Shown here one piece after another: positions 28,541-35,022 of a stretch of 64,000 bases of DNA. The position numbers were made by a program, and so were the translations under genes. Under the pieces are notes generated by a model, which was not told the origin of the DNA, did not search any database, and was given only the letters and a program-made list of their open reading frames with translations. Positions within the stretch are counted from its first letter, which is position 1; every line of letters starts with the position of its first letter. Origin of the DNA: JAQBDA01 sp963709875 (GTDB lineage Bacteria; Chloroflexota; Anaerolineae; Anaerolineales; UBA4823); the NCBI GenBank assembly GCA_963709875.1, contig CAVPYB010000014.1, forward strand, positions 434,001 to 498,000. The letters are read 5' to 3'.

Positions 28541-29342
28541 CGGCAGTGGGCTGCAGGGTCTTCGACCAGGCGGCGCAGGCGCAGCACTTCCTTGTGTTCT
28601 TCGAGCAGCATGGCCAGCAGGAAGACCTCGAAAGGCAGGGCATGGGCGGCATAGGCGGCCGCCGCCAGGTGCTGGTGGGCAGCGGCGAACAGGTCGTCCA
28701 GCGCCAGCTGGTCGCTGCGCCGCAGGGCGCGCCGGAAGCGGGCGAAAGATTCCTGCTCCTGCAGGAAGACCTGGGTGATGGAAGGCAGGGTGCGTCCCAT
28801 AGCAGGCCTCACAAAAGCCGCAGCGGCTTGGCGGGCGGCTGCGGCTCGAAGCGCCATGCTGGTCGGCAGCCTCTTCCAGCATGCCCAGCAGCTCGCCGAG
28901 AGTCGCCCGCGTCTTCGCAGGGCGACGCTCACCAGCGTGGGCGCCCGCTGGCTCAGGCGGCGCAGGTGAGCCAGGCTCATCGCCAGCAGACGCCGGCGCT
29001 CGTGCAGGGGCACGTTCTCATCCTGGAAGGTGGTCAGCAGGTCCAGCACCAGAGTGGGGACGGGCACGGGCCGGGGTTTCGGCCAGCAGGGTCACCACCT
29101 GGTAGCAGGTGAAGGCGCGGGCGATGTGGATATTGCCCAGGGCGAGGTTCAGGTCCGGGCGTGCTGCGGCGCAGCAGGCGGGCGATGCGGTGCGCCTGGA
29201 AGCAGTTGCCGCCGTCCAGCAGGCGCACCGGGCCGCTGCTCGCCAGCCGGGCGATGACAGTGTTGACCAGCTCGTAGCGGGCTGGACGGGCGGCTGCCAG
29301 CAGGTGCATCTGGTTTGGATACAGGGCAGGCAAGGTTATCAT
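28533..29342 (-). pseudogene. RecA-like (ImuA/RadA-type) protein, frameshifted
   Basis: From the ATG at 29342 (MITLPALYPNQMHLLAAARP) the sequence gives GPVRLLDGGNCFQAHRIARLL, where a RecA fold has its P-loop, though no canonical GxxxxGK[ST] is seen. After a frame change comes PVPTLVLDLLTTFQDENVPL, like a Walker B strand. Later frames give SITQVFLQEQESFARFRRAL and LLAMLLEEHKEVLRLRR. It ends at about 28533 in GATGGCTGA, overlapping the PolB start. Position and fold resemble ImuA, the RecA-like partner in mutagenesis cassettes, but the similarity is by inference. Confidence 0.55.
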
Positions 29343-29472
29343 GCTACCAGAGTAGCGCAAAATGCCTTTGTACGCAATCCCGCCGTGGGGTGAAGTTGGG
29401 GGGAAAAATGGGGTTAACCCGGAGGGTGAGCCAGGGATGGGGGGTTAGCCCATGGTGGCCCCTGTATATGGG

Positions 29473-29893
29473 CTATGAATCCAGGTCTCGCCAGGCGCTG
29501 AAGTCCCAATCGGCCAGCAGATGGCGCAGCTCGATCTTGCTGCGCAGATCGAACTTGTACAGCACGTTGCGCACGTGGGTCTTGACCGTCTGCAGGGAGA
29601 GCATCAGCCTGGACCGCGATCTGCGGGTTGGTGTAGCCCAGGCAGATCAGGGCGGTGACCTGCTGCTCGCGAGGGGAGAGCGCTTCCCAGTGCCGCAGGT
29701 TGGTCTCGGCCTCCCTGCGCTGCGCCAGCGCCATGGAGAGCAGCTCGGCTGCCAGCTCCGTCTCGGGGCGCTGCTCGCGCTGCGCCAGACGCTCCAGAGA
29801 AAGGATCAGATTCTGATCCATCTCCAGGCTGAGCTGGTTGTTGGGGCGGTAAAGCCCCAGAAGGCGCTGCAGATTGTGCCATAAAGACATCAC
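29473..29893 (-). CDS. LuxR-type helix-turn-helix protein, frameshifted
   Basis: The first frame, from the ATG at 29893, covers LSLERLAQREQRPETELAAE and ALSPREQQVTALICLGYTNP, the start of a LuxR helix-turn-helix. At about 29607 an extra T (GGCTGATG) breaks the frame; one base over it continues MLSLQTVKTHVRNVLYKFDL and ends at 29473. The repaired protein has about 140 residues with no receiver domain. It heads the minus-strand row with the RecA-like and PolB genes and has a LexA-type box upstream, so it may belong to a DNA-damage operon. Confidence 0.7.
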
Positions 29894-29941
29894 AGTATTC
29901 CCCGCGGCAGCTGGGTATAAGGCTGCGATTCTTATTGTACC

Positions 29942-29955
29942 AGAACTTTTGTTCT
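29942..29955 (-). promoter_or_regulatory. GAAC-N4-GTTC box (LexA-like)
   Basis: AGAACTTTTGTTCT is a perfect palindrome with the GAAC-N4-GTTC core of Gram-positive-type LexA (Cheo) boxes. It lies about 50 bp upstream of the LuxR-type gene, just upstream of a minus-strand -10 candidate TACAAT (complement of 29934-29939), so a bound repressor would block transcription of the LuxR/RecA-like/PolB row. Confidence 0.55.
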
Positions 29956-29973
29956 AGTTATTGGCAAACCGCC

Positions 29974-31547
29974 CAGCAATTCTAAATTTGACCTGGGATA
30001 CACAAGCAAAAAGGGAATGGCATCAAAAAACGGTTGTTATGGCGATGCTCAGATTATCGTCTCGGGTACACCTCCGGCGCATTGCCAGGCAAGACAAGGG
30101 CAGGGGAGCCACATCCAGGCAGGCGAAAAAGACGGCCGACGAGCTGCCGCAGTTGCCCACCCACCGCACGAGACCAACCGGGGACTTCATCAGGTATCGG
30201 GGATCAGTTCCAAGCCGACCAGCATGAAACGCATCAGATGGTTCCAATTGTCAAACAGCACGTAGCGCAGCAGGGCGCGCAGGTCGTTGAAGAAGTCCCG
30301 GCGAGCGACCAGATGTTTGCGCAGCAGTTGATACTGCTCGTCCAGCAATTCCAGCAGCGTATGGAACAGAAAAGCCAGCAAGTTGAGGGTGACCATGAAA
30401 TTGGCCAGGAACTGCTGGCCATGCCCGAAGTTGTGTTCCAGGTGATAGCCTTTGGTTTTGAGCACGTTGTTGGTTTCATTCTCGCTTTTCCAGCGCGCCC
30501 GCCCATCCCGCACGATGGGCACCACGTTGTCGGCGCTGAGTTGGTGATTGGTGATGAAGTTGTTTTTGTACAGCCGTTTGCCATTGTCTTCCCGGGTGAT
30601 GGTGATTTCACACCAGTTGACCTGCAAGGCGTCCTCCCCACGGCGCAAAGGCACGCCGTTGACCCAGCGGTAGTGGTGGATTTCGGCATAGCGCCCGTTC
30701 CAATGGCGCATCGAAAGTTGCTCGACCTGCCCGTTTTTTTCCAGAAAATCGACCTGTTCGTAGAGCGCCACATGCGAATCCGGCTTGCACACCAGGATGA
30801 AGTTGAAGCCCGCCTGCAAAAACAGCTCACATATCGGCTGGCAGGCGTACAAATCATCCCCCAACAGCGTGTATTTGTGTCGGGCAAAGCGCTCCGCATT
30901 GCGTTTGACCCAGCGCTTAATGGCCGCACGCTCGCAATCCTGTTTCTCATGCCCATCCTGGGGCGTGATGAACTCCGGCTCCAGCGCCACCACGCGGCTC
31001 TCCCCGGCTTTGACGATCACCGGCAGAATGGCGTAATGGGTATACAAGGTCTCTCCACTGGCCAGTTCCCGCCGGGAACAGTTCGGACAGTGGATCTTCT
31101 GCGACGAGATCGTTCCCGTCCCGTCACACGAGATCAACACCTGTGCCCCATAACTGCGAAATTTATCCAATTGCCCGCTTTCCTCCAGCGCCTTCAACCC
31201 CTTGGTAAAGACCCCATACAACAGCTCTGGCTCCTGCGGGTCCAACAGATTGCGGATCTGATTGTCACTGGGGATGCGCTCGACCCTAAACAAACTGCTC
31301 ACGTTGCTTTTGCCTTTCCGCTCTTCCAGCATCCGCTGATAGGCCAGAAAGGACCTCGACTGAGTGAAGAAGATGCCAAACGCGCTCAGCGCAGCGTCTT
31401 CGATCTCATATTGCGTGTTCTCGCCGGTGCGATGCTCCGGCAGCTTTTCAAAGCTGCTATGCAGTTCTTCCACAAGTTCGTCAAATATCTTGGAGGCTTT
31501 CATGCCCTTAGCATATCATGCCTTTTGGGCCATATTTAGAATTGCTG
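29974..31547 (-). mobile_element. Complete insertion sequence, 1574 bp, with 9-bp target duplication
   Basis: The ends CAGCAATTCTAAAT (29974-29987) and ATTTAGAATTGCTG (31534-31547) are perfect 14-bp inverted repeats. CAAACCGCC is duplicated at 29965-29973 and 31548-31556. The element carries one intact transposase and split a structured repeat (copy 2). Confidence 0.92.
30190..31503 (-). CDS. DDE transposase (ISNCY/IS4-like)
   Basis: 437 residues, intact, starting 44 bp inside the right end of the element. The N-terminal part has RIPSDNQIRNLLD; the catalytic core has ISCDGTGTISS, LLGDDLYACQPI and, near the C-terminus, RWKSENETNN, plausible positions for the D-D-E triad. Four cysteines (IHCPNCSRRE) may bind zinc. 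The family name is tentative. A long open frame on the opposite strand is a shadow of this gene. Confidence 0.82.
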   Translation of the reverse strand: MKASKIFDELVEELHSSFEKLPEHRTGENTQYEIEDAALSAFGIFFTQSRSFLAYQRMLEERKGKSNVSSLFRVERIPSDNQIRNLLDPQEPELLYGVFTKGLKALEESGQLDKFRSYGAQVLISCDGTGTISSQKIHCPNCSRRELASGETLYTHYAILPVIVKAGESRVVALEPEFITPQDGHEKQDCERAAIKRWVKRNAERFARHKYTLLGDDLYACQPICELFLQAGFNFILVCKPDSHVALYEQVDFLEKNGQVEQLSMRHWNGRYAEIHHYRWVNGVPLRRGEDALQVNWCEITITREDNGKRLYKNNFITNHQLSADNVVPIVRDGRARWKSENETNNVLKTKGYHLEHNFGHGQQFLANFMVTLNLLAFLFHTLLELLDEQYQLLRKHLVARRDFFNDLRALLRYVLFDNWNHLMRFMLVGLELIPDT

Positions 31548-31627
31548 CAAACCGCCGAAAATACCATAACTACAAGTATCAGCTTGAACGGTGGTTTGCT
31601 GGCAAATGGCACGACATTTGCCAGCAA
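31548..31627 (+). repeat. Structured dispersed repeat, copy 2 (interrupted by the IS)
   Basis: The left edge GGCAAACCGCC remains at 29963-29973; the rest lies here. CAAACCGCCG (31548-31557) pairs with CGGTGGTTTG (31589-31598), and CTGGCAAATG (31599-31608) with CATTTGCCAG (31615-31624). The core TAACTACAAG..TCAGCT.GAAC is shared with copy 1 (18294-18375). Compared with copy 1 the second stem is extended on both sides. Confidence 0.7.
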
Positions 31628-31682
31628 TTCGCTGATACCAGCAATAGGGTTTGTCAAATTTCTTTCAGCGAATTGCCATTAT

Positions 31683-31722
31683 TAAAAAATTGAAGCTGCC
31701 TGGTTTTTACTGCCCAGGCAGC
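31683..31722 (-). terminator. Terminator downstream of hpt
   Basis: On the minus strand GCTGCCTGG (31722-31714) and CCAGGCAGC (31703-31695) form a 9-bp stem, followed by TTCAATTTTTT. It lies about 80 bp beyond the hpt stop codon. Confidence 0.75.
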
Positions 31723-31730
31723 CCTTGCCC

Positions 31731-31806
31731 TCCATCTAATATTAGGTGGGCTGCATTAGATGCGCTGCATCGAGATGGGCCCCACCTAAATGGTTCTCAT
31801 CTAGAT
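31731..31806. other. Nested inverted repeats overlapping the hpt 3' end
   Basis: ATTAGGTGGG (31741-31750) faces CCCACCTAAA (31781-31790), and CATCTA (31733-31738) faces TAGATG (31802-31807). GATGCGCTGCATCGAGATG-type words repeat inside. It may be a second terminator or a decayed palindromic repeat. Function unknown. Confidence 0.4.
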
Positions 31807-32334
31807 GCGATGCATCTCTGCGATATAAGGCAGGGTGCGGAAGCGGTCTGCGAAATCCAGCCCGTAGCCGACTACCCATACATCCGGGATATCGAAGCCG
31901 AGATAGTCGATGGGCAGATCCACCCCCTGGCGGACCTTGCGCACCAGCACGCAGGTGTGCAGCGAGGCTGGCTTGCGCTCTCCCAGGATGCGGCTGAGGT
32001 AATTCAGCGTGTTGCCGGAATCCAGGATATCCTCGACGATCATGACGTGCTGGTTCTCGATCGACTCGCGCAGGTCCATCATGATACGCACCGAGCCGGA
32101 GGTGGTGGTCTTCCCGTAGCTGGAGAGCGCCATGAAATCGACGATATGCGGAACGTGCAGCCGGCGGGTAAGGTCAGCCATGAAGATGAACGCGCCTTTG
32201 AGAATGCCGATCAGGTACAGCCGTTCGACGTGTTGGAATTCGCGGTTGATTTGATCGGCAAGCTCCCCCACGCGGCTTTGGATCTGGTCGGCGGTGATCA
32301 ATATGCGGGAAAGTTCAGGCTGCAGCTCGTTCAT
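31801..32334 (-). CDS. hpt: Hypoxanthine phosphoribosyltransferase
   Basis: 177 residues, normal length. The PRPP-binding loop is VMIVEDILDSGNTL (about 97-110), with the flexible loop around SSYGKTTTSG (about 72-81) and the purine-binding end VDLPIDYLGFDIPDVWVVGYG. It makes IMP or GMP from hypoxanthine or guanine with PRPP in purine salvage, in the cytoplasm. It is single and followed by a strong terminator. Confidence 0.95.
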   Translation of the reverse strand: MNELQPELSRILITADQIQSRVGELADQINREFQHVERLYLIGILKGAFIFMADLTRRLHVPHIVDFMALSSYGKTTTSGSVRIMMDLRESIENQHVMIVEDILDSGNTLNYLSRILGERKPASLHTCVLVRKVRQGVDLPIDYLGFDIPDVWVVGYGLDFADRFRTLPYIAEMHRI

Positions 32335-32396
32335 ACGGTCTCCTGGTTATCGAGATTATTGTTAAGGGCTTATGCGTAGGTTCAAATGGGGATATT

Positions 32397-32546
32397 TTAC
32401 CTGGTGGGGTGCAGGATGACCATTGGAATTTCGCGGGTGGGTCGCTGCCTGCTGGATTTGCTGCCCGTCGTGGTGAGCAGCAGCAAGCCGAATCCGAACA
32501 TCGAGCCGCCGATACGCCCGCTGGTCAGTTGGTACAAGAAGATGTG
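32397..32546 (-). pseudogene. Fragment of a deazaflavin (F420)-dependent nitroreductase-family protein
   Basis: In an open stretch after an in-frame stop the minus strand reads HIFLYQLTSGRIGGSMFGFG, then LLLLTTTGSKSSRQRPTREIP, ending at 32397. The R-x-GG … LLLTTTGxKSG-type pattern is the N-terminal signature of the Ddn family, which uses F420. Both the true start and the C-terminal half are missing. It stands beside two other F420-type genes. No complete gene occupies 32335-32562. Confidence 0.5.
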
Positions 32547-32562
32547 CCCTTAGTCAGGATGA

Positions 32563-33192
32563 TCAGCGTTTGATTAACTTGAAGGCAAAGTTACGGCCGT
32601 ATCCCTGCACACCGGCCAGGCGAATCCAGATCAGAGCAAATGGTTCTAATAAGCGCGCCGCGCTCAGCGGTCCCAGGTCGACGACGTCAAAGCCCAAGGA
32701 TGCGGTTAATTGCGAAACGATCGTTTTCGCCGCGGCATCATCCCCACAGATCAACATCGACGATGGTTCGCCAGCATAGATAGGGTCGGCCATGTTTTCC
32801 CAGCCGGTCGTATTGAACGCCTTCACTACTCGCGCCCCTTCAGCCCATTCAGCCACCTGCTCACCGCCCGATGTGGTCGTGCCTAACGCCAACTGCAAAC
32901 CAGGAGCGACTGGATTGGTGCAGTCTATCACGATCTTACCGGTCAAATCACCCGCCGCCGCGATCGTCGCCTGGGTGACCCTCCAGGGCACCGCAATCAG
33001 GACTACATCCGCTCCGGTGACTGCATCACTCACGTTCCGCGCGCTGGCGTATTCACCAGCCGCACTGAGCAGCTTTTGCACTTTTTCAGCATTCGGGCTC
33101 CGGGTACCAAATACAACCTGGTAGCCGCTCTGGGCCCACCGTGAGCCTAAGGTGGCCCCGACATTGCCAGTGCCAATAATGGCGATCTTCAT
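32563..33192 (-). CDS. F420-dependent NADP reductase-like oxidoreductase
   Basis: 209 residues. N-terminal Rossmann motif IIGTGNVGATLG (4-15), then FGTRSP, the NADP-type second strand. The length, VVKAFNTTGWENMADP and the C-terminal ARLLEPFALIWIRLA are like Fno/NADP oxidoreductase coenzyme F420-dependent proteins. It would move hydride between NADP(H) and F420 or a related carbonyl substrate. It sits next to a PPOX-type gene and a Ddn remnant. The frame is intact. Confidence 0.82.
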   Translation of the reverse strand: MKIAIIGTGNVGATLGSRWAQSGYQVVFGTRSPNAEKVQKLLSAAGEYASARNVSDAVTGADVVLIAVPWRVTQATIAAAGDLTGKIVIDCTNPVAPGLQLALGTTTSGGEQVAEWAEGARVVKAFNTTGWENMADPIYAGEPSSMLICGDDAAAKTIVSQLTASLGFDVVDLGPLSAARLLEPFALIWIRLAGVQGYGRNFAFKLIKR

Positions 33193-33229
33193 ATTTTTCC
33201 TCTTCAGCGATGGTGTTGCCCATGCTGCT

Positions 33230-33656
33230 CTACACAGCCCGGCCGGTCCAGGGTCCTACACCGCTGATCCGTTCGACCTTTACGCGGTTGATGAAACCCG
33301 GTGGCGGGGCGTCCATGGGCGGGAACTTCACATCTGGACCTATGTAAACCCGGGCCAAAGCCTGGAGCAGTTCGGGTGCGCCGCCTTCCTCGATCGTGGC
33401 ATGGCCGTAGACGACAAGATACTCGGTCAGATCCATGGCGCTCTTGGAATCACATTCGAAAGTGATGGCTACCCGGCCGTCATTGCGAATGTTTTGCACT
33501 TTTTTGCTCGCAAACAGGTGTCCGGTGACGATGTCGTCACCGTCTACGCCTGCCCACACGAGGGTGACTTGAGGGCTTCCGTCGGGATTTAGAGTGACCA
33601 GGTGGGCATCTACCCCTGAACTCGATTAGCTCCCGTGCAGGTTCTGGTAATTTCAT
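33230..33656 (-). CDS. PPOX-class F420-dependent oxidoreductase, frameshifted
   Basis: The start at 33656 (MKLPEPARELIEF) follows AAGGAG. Near 33614 one extra G in AGGGGTA breaks the frame; one base over the protein continues VDAHLVTLNPDGSPQVTLVW, GHLFASKKVQNI and ends at 33230. This is the split-barrel fold of the pyridoxamine oxidase/F420 reductase superfamily (about 141 residues). Whether the flaw is real or a read error cannot be told. Confidence 0.72.
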
Positions 33657-33716
33657 ACTCGTTTTCTCCTTGTGTTCTCTAATTATGCGCCCATATCCAG
33701 ATAGACTGACGATTAA

Positions 33717-33968
33717 CTATGGCATATGTGTTGGGTCCCAACCTGTCACCAGGTTGTGGTTGAATGTCTCCAGATAAGCCATATCCACATCTGAGATCGA
33801 AAAATCAAAGACATCCCCATTTTGGAAAATGCGCTGCCGGTTGACGGCTGGGATGACGTTGGCAACCGAAAGCAGTTCCTCCAGATAGCGCACCATATGA
33901 TTGCTGATGCCGATGGCGAGTGCTTTTCCTTCTGCCAGCAACGTTTCCATGCCCGCTAGACCCGCCAC
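33717..33968 (-). pseudogene. Aldo/keto reductase remnant with internal deletion
   Basis: METLLAEGKALAIGISNHMV … VIPAVNRQ matches the middle of an AKR (the GxSNH region). It jumps directly to RIFQNGDVFDFSISDVDMAY … NLVTGWDPT, the C-terminus. About 100 residues between are absent and the N-terminal barrel half is missing. It overlaps the next remnant by 13 bp. Confidence 0.65.
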
Positions 33969-34315
33969 GCCAGCGTTGCCTGGCTGAGCAGCTCAACCTC
34001 CTCCGCCGTCAGCGAGAGAGTCAGCGCGCCTGCATTATCCAGCGCCTGCTTGCCATTCTTCGCACCTGGGATGGAAAGCACGGATGGGTTTTCGACCAGC
34101 CAGCGCAGCGCAGCCTGACTGGGTGTCTTCGAATATCGCTCGCCGATCTCTCGCAGCAGATGTATGACGGGTTGTATGGCACCCATGGCTTTACGGCTAT
34201 ATCGGGGCAGGAAACGAGCAAATCCTTTCGCGTCGCCCCAGGTCATTGCTCCAACGCCGAGGCGAGGCACTTGTAGATCGCTCTGACCCAATGACCTCTT
34301 ATTCATACGATCCAT
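33956..34315 (-). pseudogene. Second aldo/keto reductase remnant with internal deletion
   Basis: The N-terminus MNKRSLGQSDLQVPRLGVGA is a normal AKR start. After GDAKG it jumps to FLPRYSRKAM … GERYSKTPSQAALRWLVENP and SIPGAKNGKQALDNAGALTL, the C-terminal NADP-binding part. The barrel middle with the catalytic Tyr and Lys is gone, so it should be inactive. An intact MarR-type operator lies 100 bp upstream. Confidence 0.68.
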
Positions 34316-34416
34316 TTCTCGCTACCTTTCGAAAGCCAGCGCTTAATCCATGGTCAATTGGACAACGCGGAGGGCTATTAACCTGTAAATACCTATGACT
34401 TCAAACGCAATTTTGT

Positions 34417-34432
34417 TTGTATGTACATACAA
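34417..34432. promoter_or_regulatory. MarR-type operator, upstream copy for the AKR locus
   Basis: TTGTATGTACATACAA is a perfect 16-bp palindrome between the MarR gene and the AKR remnant. It shares the pattern TTGTnTGTACAnACAA with 34886-34901 at the MarR promoter. Confidence 0.7.
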
Positions 34433-34454
34433 CTTAGTCGCGAAAAAAAGACGA

Positions 34455-34883
34455 TTAATTTCCTAACATGACCGCCGCCTCATCGACCATGCGGGTCAAT
34501 TCGCGGCTGAAGTCTTCTCCCATCACCTTGCTGTAGCGCAAAAAAAGGTCGTGCCAGGCCGCATCGAGCTTCGGCTGTAAGGCCTGACCTTGCGTGGTTG
34601 GGTAAACTTGGGCAACCCGCCCCTCCGCTCTGCGTTCTAAATACCCCTTCTGAACCAGGGCATCGACGAATCGAGTGACGGTTGAGGGAGCCAGGTATAG
34701 CTGTTCAGACAGGTCTTTCTGCATGACCCCGGGGTGATCGTTGACATACATCATGAGAAAGGCGTACGAAGGGGAAATGCCCAATGTCCCAAATACCTCA
34801 TCAGCCATTTTCGTCATCACCCGCGCCAGGGAACTGGCTGTGAAATATAGACAATTATGAAATACTGAAGTGTCTTTTCCCAT
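34455..34883 (-). CDS. MarR-family transcriptional regulator
   Basis: 142 residues from the ATG at 34883; a TTG at 34901 would extend into the operator. The winged helix is at about 45-100 (MQKDLSEQLYLAPSTVTRFV DAL, then the wing RAEGRVAQVYPT). It probably represses itself and the downstream AKR/F420 genes through the two palindromes. Ligand unknown; the family often responds to oxidants or phenolics. Confidence 0.88.
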   Translation of the reverse strand: MGKDTSVFHNCLYFTASSLARVMTKMADEVFGTLGISPSYAFLMMYVNDHPGVMQKDLSEQLYLAPSTVTRFVDALVQKGYLERRAEGRVAQVYPTTQGQALQPKLDAAWHDLFLRYSKVMGEDFSRELTRMVDEAAVMLGN

Positions 34884-34885
34884 TG

Positions 34886-34901
34886 TTGTTTGTACACACA
34901 A
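34886..34901. promoter_or_regulatory. MarR-type operator over the marR promoter
   Basis: TTGTTTGTACACACAA, an imperfect version of the palindrome at 34417-34432, starting 3 bp upstream of the marR ATG and abutting the -10 box. Binding would shut off the gene. Confidence 0.7.
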
Positions 34902-34928
34902 TTATAGTATACTCGGGAATGCTGTCAA
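34901..34928 (-). promoter_or_regulatory. Promoter of the MarR gene
   Basis: On the minus strand TTGACA (34928-34923), a 16-bp spacer and TATAAT (34906-34901). Transcription would start 10-12 bp before the ATG at 34883, so the message is nearly leaderless. Confidence 0.78.
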
Positions 34929-35022
34929 TGTCTGCGAACTTAAGTCCTGAGCGGCGTCTCCGGGCTACGCTTAATGCCCACTAATATATTGATAACCAGA
35001 GTCTGATTATAATAAGGATGCG

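Noticed and set aside
30034..31539. Long plus-strand open frame of about 500 codons
   Set aside because: It is the antisense shadow of the IS transposase at 30190-31503; its residues show no family pattern.
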